Assembly: GCA_019419725.1 (NCBI GenBank)
Contig: DXZL01000004.1
Span: 1-29,068 of the forward strand
Length of the DNA: 29,068 nt
DNA from: Veillonella sp.
Lineage (GTDB): Bacteria; Bacillota; Negativicutes; Veillonellales; Veillonellaceae
Direction of reading: 5' to 3'
The position numbers and the translations under genes were made by a program. Each line of letters opens with the position of its first letter. Within the stretch, counting starts at the first letter, position 1. The notes under the pieces are model-generated. The model saw only the letters and a program-made list of their open reading frames with translations, did no database searches and was not told where the DNA came from. This document shows, piece after piece, positions 1-8,001 of the stretch.

Positions 1-56
1 ATTTTTAGTATACCAAATTATACATAAAGTATATAGTCAATATTACTATTTTATGT

Positions 57-1505
57 TTATTGTAACTTAGCTAATAAAGCTTTTAGATATACATATACAT
101 TTTCAACAGATGGTAAATGAACGCGTTCCATTGGTGTATGTGGACTTACGATAGTAGGACCAAAGCTGATCATTTGTGTATTTGGTAGTACACCTTTTAA
201 CAAGCCACATTCGAGACCGGCATGAATTGCGTTGACATTCGCTGGTGTATCAAACATTTCGTTATGTAAGGAAATAGCTTGCTCTTCAAGTTTTGATCCT
301 TTGTCATATTCCCATGCTGGATAGCCACCAGTGCGTTCTGCAGATACGCCAAGTGTTTTTGCAAGAAGAAGCATTTTCTTTGCTAAGAATTCAAGGCTGT
401 TACTGTTAGAACTACGAATAGAGATGAGTATTTCAATAGTATGTTCATTTTCGCGTACGATTGCGATGTTGTCAGAAGTTTCTACAAGATTTGGGATAGA
501 TTTGCTTACAGAATGAACACCATCTTGTGCAAGATAGATGTAAGTAATGAGAGCTTCTGTTGTATCATCTGCATAGACTACATCAGGTGTTGCGACATCT
601 TCTACAACAAATTTAAGACCTGGATCTTGGATACCATATTCATGGAGATATTGTTTTTCTTGGTATGCAATTAATGTTTTAATAGCCTCTACATCTTCAG
701 CGCGTACGGATAATACGGCAACTGCTTTAGAAGGAATGGCATTATGTTTTACACCACCTTCAAAGGATGCTAAGCATACAGGATATTGTTGTTGAATATC
801 ATAGAGTACACGTGTTAATACTTGGTTTGCATTTGCGCGTTGTTCGCAAATTTCAATGCCGGAGTGACCACCTTTAAGGCCTGTTACGGTAAGGGATAAG
901 CCTGCATCATAGCCAGGTTGGTTGTTTTCACGCAATAAAGGAATATTTACGTGAACGTGGCAACCGCCAGCACAGCTAACAGTAAAATCGTGTTCTACTT
1001 CTGTATCGAGGTTGAGTAAGTAATCACCACTTACTTGGCCTTCTTTAATAGCGAAAGCGCCATCCATACCAGTTTCTTCATTCGTAGTGAACAATAATTG
1101 CATAGGGCCATGTTGTTGGCTATCATCTTCAAGAATAGCAAGCATCATAGCACCGCCCATGCCGTTATCTGCACCTAATGTAGTGTGGTCTGCATGCATC
1201 CATTCGCCTTCGATGATATTGGCAATTGGGTCTTTAGTGAAGTCATGGTTAGAGTCGTGATCACGAACACATACCATGTCGATATGACCTTGTAAGATGA
1301 TAGAAGGTCGATTTTCATAACCTGGGGATGCAGGTTTTTTGATGACTACATTATATTGGTCGTCTTGATGGACTTCTAAACCTAAGTTTTTGGCAAAGTT
1401 TACGATATAATCGCTAATGCCTTTTTCGTTGCCAGATTCACGAGGAATTTGGCTCATTTCTTTAAATATTTCTAATACGCGTTTTGCTTGAACGATTGAT
1501 TCCAT
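57..1505 (-). CDS. pepD: Aminoacyl-histidine dipeptidase (peptidase family M20)
   Basis: Cytosolic zinc dipeptidase that cleaves Xaa-His and other dipeptides. Family hallmarks are visible: the metal-site segment GHIDMVC near residue 75, TTLGADNG near 110, the catalytic-glutamate segment TNEETGMDGAF near 145, NLDTE and the CAGGC stretch. The product is about 482 residues, matching the usual PepD length of about 485. There is no signal peptide. An in-frame ATG lies five codons upstream at 1520, but its own bases form part of the Shine-Dalgarno sequence (AAAGGA) for the ATG at 1505, so I take 1505 as the start. It is transcribed alone and diverges from pncB across a 312-base gap. No clear terminator is visible in the 56 bases left after the stop. 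Family assignment is firm; substrate range is inferred. Confidence 0.93.
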   Translation of the reverse strand: MESIVQAKRVLEIFKEMSQIPRESGNEKGISDYIVNFAKNLGLEVHQDDQYNVVIKKPASPGYENRPSIILQGHIDMVCVRDHDSNHDFTKDPIANIIEGEWMHADHTTLGADNGMGGAMMLAILEDDSQQHGPMQLLFTTNEETGMDGAFAIKEGQVSGDYLLNLDTEVEHDFTVSCAGGCHVHVNIPLLRENNQPGYDAGLSLTVTGLKGGHSGIEICEQRANANQVLTRVLYDIQQQYPVCLASFEGGVKHNAIPSKAVAVLSVRAEDVEAIKTLIAYQEKQYLHEYGIQDPGLKFVVEDVATPDVVYADDTTEALITYIYLAQDGVHSVSKSIPNLVETSDNIAIVRENEHTIEILISIRSSNSNSLEFLAKKMLLLAKTLGVSAERTGGYPAWEYDKGSKLEEQAISLHNEMFDTPANVNAIHAGLECGLLKGVLPNTQMISFGPTIVSPHTPMERVHLPSVENVYVYLKALLAKLQ

Positions 1506-1817
1506 AATGGTTCCTTTCATTCTGATGTAATAATAGATATATATGTTGATTGATTATACTGAATACGTAGTAATTTTATTAGTATACGAATTGATACTAA
1601 TAATTGGATTTATTTCAGTGATAACTTTCACCGACATATATATGGAATATATAAATAATTAGTATATATATAGTTATATCACAAGAATGATTATTAGGAT
1701 AGTTAATGCAAGCATTAGCAAATGTAGAGACTAGCTATATAGGAATAATAATGTATAATGAGGTTATACGATTAACGATTTTACAAATCCATTAGATTTT
1801 AGAAGGTTGGTGAACCG
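1506..1817. other. Divergent intergenic region pepD/pncB
   Basis: A gene-free stretch of 312 bases, strongly AT-rich. It holds the pepD -10 box and inverted repeat on the minus strand. On the plus strand a TATAAT box at 1754-1759 would start a leader of about 50 bases ahead of pncB, with no recognisable -35. I see no riboswitch fold and no site I can assign to the niacin repressor NiaR. No small gene is supported. Confidence 0.5.
1553..1603 (-). promoter_or_regulatory. Possible pepD promoter with overlapping inverted repeat
   Basis: On the minus strand a consensus TATAAT box lies at 1558-1553, about 50 bases before the pepD start. Its -35 region is poor. A perfect 10-bp inverted repeat (arms 1576-1585 and 1594-1603, TTATTAGTAT/ATACTAATAA, 8-base spacer) covers the place where the -35 would be, as an operator would. 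The role is inferred and no regulator is identified. Confidence 0.35.
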
Positions 1818-3269
1818 ATGCAACACGACAGTCGCAATATTAGTATGCTTATGGATTTTTATGAGATGACCATGGCACACGGCTATTTTACGCAACATGA
1901 AAACACGGATCGCGTCGCGTTTGATGTATTCTTCAGACGCAATCCAGACAAGGGTGGCTTTGCCATTTTTGGTGGTCTTGAACAAATCGTTGAGTACATT
2001 TTGAATTTACACTTTGATGAACGTGATATTGATTTTTTACGGGCTCAAGGTATTTTTAGTGAGGAGTTTTTAAACTATCTAAAAGATTTCTCGTTCACTG
2101 GTGATGTATATGCATTCCCAGAGGGTTCTATTATTTACCCCAATGAACCGGTTATTACTATCGTAGCGCCTCTCATAGATGCACAAATCGTAGAAACTGC
2201 AGTGCTAACTATGATGAACCATCAGTCCCTTATCGCTACAAAGGCCAATCGTATCGTACGCGCCGCAGATGGTCGTGTTGTAGCTGATTTTGGTGCCCGT
2301 CGAGCTCATAATGTGGATGCCGCTGTATATGGTGCGAGAGCAGCCTACATTGGTGGTGTGCAGTCTACGGCAACTGTTTTAGCGGGCCAACAATTTGGCA
2401 TCCCTGTGAGCGGTACGATGGCGCATAGTTGGGTTATGTATCATGATTCAGAATACGAAGCTTTTAAAGCTTACGCTGAAGTCTATCCAGATGGAGCTGT
2501 ATTCCTCGTTGATACTTATGACGTCTTGAACTCTGGTGTACCTAATGCAATTAAAGTAGCTAAAGATGTATTAGAACCTATGGGAAAACGTTTAAAAGGG
2601 ATTCGCCTTGATTCTGGTGACCTGGCGTACTTAGCTAAAAAAGCACGCCGCATGCTTGATAAAGCAGGCTTAGAAGATTGTAAAATTATGGCTTCCAACA
2701 GCCTTGATGAATATACGATTACATCCTTGTTAATCCAAGGCGGGCCTATCGATATCTTCGGGGTAGGTGAAAGACTGATTACCTCTAAGAGCGATCCTGT
2801 ATTTGGTGCAGTTTACAAGATTGCTGGTGTTGAAAAAAATGGCGTATGGGAGCCGCGCATCAAGATTTCAGAATCTGTTGAAAAGATTACGAACCCAGGC
2901 TTTAAAAAGGTGTACCGCGTGTACAATGAGAAAGGTCGTGCCATTGCAGACTTATTAACATTGTTAGAAGAGGTACCAGATACAACCGAACCATATCGTT
3001 ATATTGATCCAGAACAACCGTGGCGTGAATTGTACTTTGAAAACTGTACTTTCAAAGAAATGAAACAACTCATTATTAAGGATGGAAAATTACTAGTAGA
3101 ATTACCAACCTTAGATGAGCTTCGTCAATATGTTAAAGACCAATTAGAAACTGAAATTTGGCCTGAAGAACAACGTTTTGAAAATCCACATCGTCATTAC
3201 CTTGATATGAGTCCAGGATACTATCAAATGAAAATGGATTTATTAAATCGTATTTTCCGGAAAAAATAG
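1818..3269 (+). CDS. pncB: Nicotinate phosphoribosyltransferase
   Basis: Salvages nicotinic acid: it joins nicotinate and PRPP, with ATP, to give nicotinate mononucleotide, the entry step of the Preiss-Handler route to NAD. The 483 residues match the Gram-positive-type enzyme. Visible are DFGARRAHN (about 157-165), the SGTMAHSWVMY segment whose His203 corresponds to the phosphorylated histidine, the phosphate-binding LDSGDLAYLAKKAR segment, and FGVGERLITSKSDPVFGAVYK. The start is the ATG at 1818 behind an AAGG-type ribosome site about ten bases upstream. The gene runs straight into nadE with 8 bases between them, so the two are almost certainly co-transcribed. Confidence 0.95.
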   Translation: MQHDSRNISMLMDFYEMTMAHGYFTQHENTDRVAFDVFFRRNPDKGGFAIFGGLEQIVEYILNLHFDERDIDFLRAQGIFSEEFLNYLKDFSFTGDVYAFPEGSIIYPNEPVITIVAPLIDAQIVETAVLTMMNHQSLIATKANRIVRAADGRVVADFGARRAHNVDAAVYGARAAYIGGVQSTATVLAGQQFGIPVSGTMAHSWVMYHDSEYEAFKAYAEVYPDGAVFLVDTYDVLNSGVPNAIKVAKDVLEPMGKRLKGIRLDSGDLAYLAKKARRMLDKAGLEDCKIMASNSLDEYTITSLLIQGGPIDIFGVGERLITSKSDPVFGAVYKIAGVEKNGVWEPRIKISESVEKITNPGFKKVYRVYNEKGRAIADLLTLLEEVPDTTEPYRYIDPEQPWRELYFENCTFKEMKQLIIKDGKLLVELPTLDELRQYVKDQLETEIWPEEQRFENPHRHYLDMSPGYYQMKMDLLNRIFRKK

Positions 3270-3277
3270 GAGGGCTT

Positions 3278-4045
3278 ATGTTAGATAATCCACAAGCAAC
3301 AAAAGAGGCTCTCATTCAATGGATTCGAGATTATTTTAACCAAAATGGACCTAGTTGCAGCGCTGTAGTAGGCATTTCAGGGGGTAAGGACTCCACAATC
3401 GTGGCAGCCCTTTGTAAAGAAGCCCTTGGGGCAGAACGCGTAGTGGGAGTGCTCATGCCAAACGGCATTCAATCCGATATCGATGATGCTAAGACCGTTG
3501 TCAATCACTTAGGTATTTCTCATATTATTGTTAATATAGGAGCTGCTTACGAAGCTTTAACAAATGCTATTATTCAAGGCGAAGGGTATGAAGTTGTAAC
3601 GGGTAGAAATGATTTATCTCGAGATGCAGCTATAAATACACCACCGCGCCTTCGGATGGCAACCTTATATGCTGTTGGTCAAAACTTACCAAATGGTGCA
3701 CGTGTGGCCAATACATGTAACGGCTCTGAAGATTATGTAGGGTACTCTACAAAATATGGCGATAGTGCAGGGGATTTTAGTCCTCTCGCCAATCTTGTTG
3801 TAGAAGAGGTGCGTCAAATTGGTCGACTCCTAGATATTCCTAAATATCTTGTAGATAAGACACCTAGTGATGGTCTCAGTGGTCAATCTGATGAAGATAA
3901 ATTAGGTTTTACCTATGCAGTTCTAGATCGCTATATTAGAACCGGTCAGATTGATGATTTAGAAACAAAAGAACGTATTAATCATTTGAACCGTATTAAT
4001 AAGCATAAATTAGAATTGATGCCTTCCTTTCAGCCCCAACGTTGA
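3278..4045 (+). CDS. nadE: NH3-dependent NAD+ synthetase
   Basis: Amidates deamido-NAD (NaAD) to NAD with ATP, the last step of NAD synthesis. The 255 residues hold only the synthetase domain. The ATP-pyrophosphatase loop SGGKDST lies at residues 34-40; further on come NGSEDYVGYSTKYGDSAGD and the KTPSDGLSGQSDEDKLGF segment. There is no N-terminal nitrilase/glutaminase domain, so free ammonia should be the nitrogen donor. A strong AGGAGG site precedes the ATG. It follows pncB by 8 bases. The next gene is an asparaginase, an ammonia producer. The intermediate adenylyltransferase (nadD) is not in the window. Confidence 0.95.
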   Translation: MLDNPQATKEALIQWIRDYFNQNGPSCSAVVGISGGKDSTIVAALCKEALGAERVVGVLMPNGIQSDIDDAKTVVNHLGISHIIVNIGAAYEALTNAIIQGEGYEVVTGRNDLSRDAAINTPPRLRMATLYAVGQNLPNGARVANTCNGSEDYVGYSTKYGDSAGDFSPLANLVVEEVRQIGRLLDIPKYLVDKTPSDGLSGQSDEDKLGFTYAVLDRYIRTGQIDDLETKERINHLNRINKHKLELMPSFQPQR

Positions 4046-4090
4046 TTAACAAATGATTCACTATTTTATGTATTTTATGATGGAGGTAAT

Positions 4091-5068
4091 ATGGAGACAA
4101 AAATAGCTTTGATTGGTACGGGTGGTACGATTGCTGGACAAGGCGCATCCGATACAGATTTGACTGGCTATACTGCAGGTGTGTTGGGTCTCAATGAAAT
4201 CCTAGATTCTGTACCTGGCACAGAACCATATGGTCCATATATATATACTCAGTTTAGTAATATTGAAAGTTCCGATATTACTGTCCAGCATTGGTTGGAT
4301 TTAGCCAAGTTAGTACAAAAATTAGTTGATCAAGAGGATATCGGTGGTGTTGTTATCACTCATGGTACAGATAGTATGGAAGAAACAGCCTATTTCCTTA
4401 ATCTTACTGTTCATACAGATAAGCCTATCGTTATTACTGGATCTATGCGACCTGCTGGGGCAATCAGTGCAGATGGTCCGATTAATCTATTACAAGCGAT
4501 TCAAGTGGCGAGAACGCCAGAGTCTGTAGGTAAAGGTGTACTTGTTGTTTTAAATGGCTATATTGATGGAGCACGCGATGTTTCTAAGCGGAATACAACG
4601 AATGTAGCAACCTTCGATAGCCCATTAGTAGGTCATCTTGGCATTGTACAAGATGGAGTGGCTCATTATTATAAAGCCTCTACTCGTCGTCATACGAAAG
4701 AATCTGTCTTTGATGTACATGATTTAAAAGAATTGCCTCGTGTAGTCATTTTGACTTGCTATGGTGGCATGGATGACATGGTACCAATGAGTGTAGTGGC
4801 GACTAACCCTGATGGGCTCATTTTGACAGGGTTAGGGCATGGTACAATTCCTCAAAATGTACGTCAAATAACACAAAATACAGCCTTTCCAACTGTACGC
4901 GCCTCTCGTACAGGCAGTGGCATGGTGTCTTCCGTACCACAAGATGCACTAGCAGGCTATCTTGTAAGTGATACATTGAGTCCACAAAAAGCTCGTATTT
5001 TATTGATGCTTGGCCTTACTAAAACTAAAAACCTTAAAAAGTTACAACAGTTCTTCTATGAGTATTAA
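4091..5068 (+). CDS. L-asparaginase
   Basis: Hydrolyses L-asparagine to aspartate and ammonia. Both catalytic triads of the family are readable: Thr13 in GTGGTIAG with Tyr28 in GYTAG, and Thr93-Asp94 in THGTDSMEETA with Lys166 in ARDVSKRNTT. The substrate-loop segment TGSMRPAGAISADGP also fits. At 325 residues it is full length and resembles the periplasmic type II group, but it begins directly at the first beta strand and has no signal peptide, so it should be cytosolic. The start has a GGAGG site 6 bases upstream. It lies 45 bases after nadE on the same strand with no terminator between, so it may belong to the NAD operon. Released ammonia could feed NadE; that link is inference. Confidence 0.93.
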   Translation: METKIALIGTGGTIAGQGASDTDLTGYTAGVLGLNEILDSVPGTEPYGPYIYTQFSNIESSDITVQHWLDLAKLVQKLVDQEDIGGVVITHGTDSMEETAYFLNLTVHTDKPIVITGSMRPAGAISADGPINLLQAIQVARTPESVGKGVLVVLNGYIDGARDVSKRNTTNVATFDSPLVGHLGIVQDGVAHYYKASTRRHTKESVFDVHDLKELPRVVILTCYGGMDDMVPMSVVATNPDGLILTGLGHGTIPQNVRQITQNTAFPTVRASRTGSGMVSSVPQDALAGYLVSDTLSPQKARILLMLGLTKTKNLKKLQQFFYEY

Positions 5069-5082
5069 TTAGAAAAATAAAA

Positions 5083-5109
5083 AAGATTTGAGAAAAACTC
5101 TCAAATCTT
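5083..5109 (-). terminator. Terminator, best suited to cbiZ
   Basis: An 11-bp perfect stem (5083-5093 with 5099-5109, loop AAAAC). Read on the minus strand it is followed by TTTTTATTTTTC, a strong U-tract, so it fits as the end of the minus-strand cbiZ transcript. Read on the plus strand the tail is only weakly T-rich. Confidence 0.7.
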
Positions 5110-5164
5110 AATTTGATATTCATTTTCAAATATTATACTGTGTGTAACAGTTTTATATGCAATG

Positions 5165-5205
5165 AACCGCACATCCCGATCGCCTAGGATGTGCGGTTTT
5201 TATTT
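5165..5205 (+). terminator. Intrinsic terminator after the asparaginase gene
   Basis: A 12-bp perfect GC-containing stem (AACCGCACATCC at 5165-5176, GGATGTGCGGTT at 5187-5198, 10-base loop) followed by TTTTATTT. It terminates the plus-strand pncB-nadE-asparaginase transcript. The motif TCGCCTAGGATGTG, which includes part of the right arm, occurs again 25 bases later at 5205-5218. Confidence 0.8.
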
Positions 5206-5223
5206 CGCCTAGGATGTGTGTGT

Positions 5224-6000
5224 TTATTCGGCGCCAATAGCATTTTCTAAGGCTCGTTGTATACCTATATAAACAGCCTTAGCTAATGTATCCCCGAATA
5301 GGGAGAAGGAGCCTGCATCTGTTAACACATCACCATTGGTATCGATAGTGAGAACTACACCATCTGTAGAGGTACCGGTGGCAGAAGTCTTGCGCTCTTT
5401 TGTTATTGCATCAGGGATATCTTCGTTAATAAATGGATAGAGTCGTACACTTTCAACACCCCAATCTTGAAGGGCTGCTGTTTTAGCCTCTGTAATTGTC
5501 ATGATGGCTTTCACCATAGCACTATCTGTTAAGGCCTTATTTGTAAAGACAAGAATGTTGATGGTACCAGGTACTATGAAACTGCCATCTCGCTCTTCGT
5601 AGCAATAGCCTGTGCCTGCACGATGGGCTGTTTTTTCATAGCCTGCAGTAACGATGGTTTCCACAATCGTATCATGTTCTTCGACCTTAGCGTATGCGTG
5701 AAGGTTCATTGTGGCAGATGTGAGCAGTGCTGTACTAAAATGAACGGGCGTATCGATGTGTTCAAACTCTTGTGCTAAGTAATTAGCTACAGAGCCGCCA
5801 GGTAAATCTTTTTCTGTTTCGATTTGATAGGTTAATTGTTGGTTTCGTACGGCCAAGGTATGGTGATACCCGCCATTGAGTTGACCACTAGATAAGGAAT
5901 AATGGATGTCATCAAAGTGTACTGTAACGGAACTTAATTCTTTCGTTACATGACCTCCTGTTGCAAGCTCTTGTGGTGCTTCATATGGATTGTTGAACAT
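5224..6000 (-). CDS. cbiZ: Adenosylcobinamide amidohydrolase
   Basis: CbiZ removes the aminopropanol side chain of (adenosyl)cobinamide to give adenosylcobyric acid, letting a cell remodel scavenged corrinoids. Family hallmarks in the 258 residues are a LxSGxLNGG segment at 36-44, AGYEKTAHRAG at 119-129, GTINI at 145-149, TEAKTAAL at 170-177 and ATGTSTDG at 207-214. The start ATG has an AGGGAG site 7 bases upstream. It is a lone minus-strand gene, with no cobalamin transporter beside it and no recognisable cobalamin riboswitch in the roughly 100 bases before it. QueG, a cobalamin enzyme, lies 3 kb away. The N-terminal third is less typical than the C-terminal part. Confidence 0.85.
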   Translation of the reverse strand: MFNNPYEAPQELATGGHVTKELSSVTVHFDDIHYSLSSGQLNGGYHHTLAVRNQQLTYQIETEKDLPGGSVANYLAQEFEHIDTPVHFSTALLTSATMNLHAYAKVEEHDTIVETIVTAGYEKTAHRAGTGYCYEERDGSFIVPGTINILVFTNKALTDSAMVKAIMTITEAKTAALQDWGVESVRLYPFINEDIPDAITKERKTSATGTSTDGVVLTIDTNGDVLTDAGSFSLFGDTLAKAVYIGIQRALENAIGAE

Positions 6001-6065
6001 GTAAGTCTCCCTAGATTTAGATTGTTATATATATAATATAAGGATATAATAGTTTTACTAAATTA

Positions 6066-6101
6066 TTGTAAAATACATATGTTAGATTATAACACATATG
6101 T
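6066..6101 (+). promoter_or_regulatory. Probable mscS promoter with paired palindromes
   Basis: TTGTAA at 6066-6071 and TATAAC at 6088-6093 with a 16-base spacer place a start near 6100, about 64 bases before the chosen ATG. The 8-base palindrome ACATATGT occurs at 6075-6082 and again at 6094-6101, 19 bases apart, flanking the -10 box. Promoter assignment is by eye; a regulatory role for the palindromes is inference. Confidence 0.45.
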
Positions 6102-6163
6102 TTATTTCGAATATATTTCCGATTCTATCGAATGAGCGTTATATTTTATTCATGGAGGTTAGT

Positions 6164-7093
6164 ATGAGTGAGCTTTTAAATAGGGCTTCTGAATTACTGT
6201 TTAAAGATGCTAATGTATTGATTCAATTTCGAGATTGGTTCTTTTCTCAAGCGGGCAATATATTATTAGCTCTTATTATATTTTGGGTAGGTCGTTATGC
6301 TATTAAATGGGTGAAAACCTTTGCTGTCCGTATTATGACTAAGGCCTCTTATGACTCTGCTGCGATGAGCTTTATTACGCAGATCATCAATTATGCATTG
6401 CTAGTAGGTCTAATATTGATTTGCTTAAATCAAATTGGTGTTCCTACTACATCCTTTGTGGCTGCCTTTGGTGCCTTTGGTTTAGGCATTGGCTTGGCCT
6501 TGCAGAACAACCTTTCCAACTTGGCATCTGGTTTACTAATTCTTATATTTAAGCCTTTTAGAGCTGGCCATGTTATTCAAGTTGGAGATACTGTAGGTAG
6601 TGTTAAGTCTATTCAATTTATGTATACTATTATCACTACTAAAGATCAAAAAAATGTGTATATCCCAAACTCTATCCTTACCTCCCAAGCTATAACTAAT
6701 ATTGCTTATACTCACGAAAGGGTTATCCCGTTCGTCTTTGATATTGGTTATAACAATAATCATCATGAAGCAATTAAAATCTTAAAAAATATTTTTGCTG
6801 CTGATAAACGTGTACTCAATCCTAAAAATATGGAAATTGGTATTTCTGAATTTGGCGATAACTCTGTACGCATTGCTGCCTATGCACGCGTTAAGTCGAA
6901 AGACTTCTTAGATGTGCAATATGGAATTATGTCTGATGTAAAAGATGCGTTCGATAAATATGGTATCGACATTCCATATCCTCAACGTGTTGTATATCTT
7001 CAAAATGTAGATAACTCTACTGGTGAAATTAAGGGAACTAAGAAAAAAGCAAGTGGAACGGATGTTGCCATTGATGATAACCCTGAAAGTTAA
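6164..7093 (+). CDS. mscS: MscS-family small-conductance mechanosensitive channel
   Basis: Inner-membrane tension-gated channel that releases solutes on osmotic downshock. The 309 residues show three membrane segments (about 30-50, 70-90, 96-128). The third is the pore helix with the Gly/Ala pattern AAFGAFGLGIGLALQNNLSNLASG that defines the family. A cytosolic beta domain follows, with FRAGHVIQVGD and the IPNS segment. I chose the ATG at 6164 because a GGAGGT site lies 5 bases upstream. An in-frame ATG at 6098 has no ribosome site and would lie at or before the predicted transcript start. dacF follows within 30 bases, probably in the same operon. The C-terminal tail is Lys/Asp-rich and unremarkable. 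Confidence 0.93.
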   Translation: MSELLNRASELLFKDANVLIQFRDWFFSQAGNILLALIIFWVGRYAIKWVKTFAVRIMTKASYDSAAMSFITQIINYALLVGLILICLNQIGVPTTSFVAAFGAFGLGIGLALQNNLSNLASGLLILIFKPFRAGHVIQVGDTVGSVKSIQFMYTIITTKDQKNVYIPNSILTSQAITNIAYTHERVIPFVFDIGYNNNHHEAIKILKNIFAADKRVLNPKNMEIGISEFGDNSVRIAAYARVKSKDFLDVQYGIMSDVKDAFDKYGIDIPYPQRVVYLQNVDNSTGEIKGTKKKASGTDVAIDDNPES

Positions 7094-7117
7094 TATGTGA
7101 TACAGAAAGTGAGATAT

Positions 7118-7975
7118 ATGATATCTTTAACAACTAATGTTTGTATAGTTTGGAAACGACTTATTTTGATGATAGCCTTTATAGGCGCTATTATTTTCGG
7201 TACTAGTGTTTCTCATGCGGCGTATATTGCGCCGCCATCTACGATAGGTGAAGCTGTTGTTCTCATTGATGCGGATACAAAAGAAATCCTATTTGCAAAG
7301 AATCCTGATAAGTGGATGCATCCTGCGAGTACTACGAAAATGGTTACCTTGTTAACAGCTCTAGAACTAAAAGGTACACAACTTGATGAACTGGCGACTA
7401 TTAGTAGTTATGCCACTAGTATGGAGGAATCCAATCTGGGGGTTCGCGTGGGTGATCAAATTACCTTGGAAGGCGTTCTTGAAGGCATGATGGTTGCCAG
7501 CGGTAATGATGCGGCCGTTGTAGTAGCAGAAAATGTAAGTGGCTCTGTAGAGAACTTTGCGAAGGACATGAATCGCGTTGCTGCCAAAGCGGGAGCCAAG
7601 AATAGTGTATTCTTAAATCCGCATGGTTTGACGCAAATGGGTCATCATTCTACGGCTCGCGACTTGGCGATGATTGCAGCGTATGGTATGAAATACCAAA
7701 TGTTCCGCGATAAAGTAGCTAATGATTATTATAAGGTGCCTTATCAAAACCGTACGCCAGAAACAATTCGCACCACAAACCATTTCATTCGCAATAAATA
7801 TCCCGGTGCTAATGGTTTAAAAACTGGCTTTACGAATGCTGCAGGGGAATGCTTGATTGCATCGGCTACCCGTAATGGTCATACTATGATTGTAGTTATG
7901 CTTAACGATGATAACCGTTGGGATGAAGCAGTACAATTCCTTGACTATGGCTTTAAACTTCGTGGAGTTATTTAG
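7118..7975 (+). CDS. dacF: Serine-type D-Ala-D-Ala carboxypeptidase (S11), catalytic domain only
   Basis: Removes the terminal D-alanine from peptidoglycan pentapeptides in the periplasm. The N-terminus is a signal sequence (hydrophobic stretch about residues 15-31, likely cleavage after SHA). The penicillin-binding active site is complete: Ser71-Thr-Thr-Lys74, Ser128-Gly-Asn130, Lys235-Thr-Gly237. The mature protein is about 250 residues and stops soon after the KTG domain. It lacks the C-terminal beta domain and amphipathic anchor of PBP5-type enzymes, so it may be soluble in the periplasm or held by an uncleaved signal. An in-frame GTG at 7097 is possible; I prefer the ATG at 7118, which has a modest AAAGTGAG site. 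It lies between mscS and yfbR, spaced as one operon. Confidence 0.9.
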   Translation: MISLTTNVCIVWKRLILMIAFIGAIIFGTSVSHAAYIAPPSTIGEAVVLIDADTKEILFAKNPDKWMHPASTTKMVTLLTALELKGTQLDELATISSYATSMEESNLGVRVGDQITLEGVLEGMMVASGNDAAVVVAENVSGSVENFAKDMNRVAAKAGAKNSVFLNPHGLTQMGHHSTARDLAMIAAYGMKYQMFRDKVANDYYKVPYQNRTPETIRTTNHFIRNKYPGANGLKTGFTNAAGECLIASATRNGHTMIVVMLNDDNRWDEAVQFLDYGFKLRGVI

Positions 7976-8001
7976 GAGAACTATTGTGTAATGGGGGATA
8001 T

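Noticed and set aside
1506..1817. NAD-related riboswitch or NiaR operator before pncB
   Set aside because: No fold or consensus I could match; the region is simply AT-rich with one inverted repeat near the pepD side.
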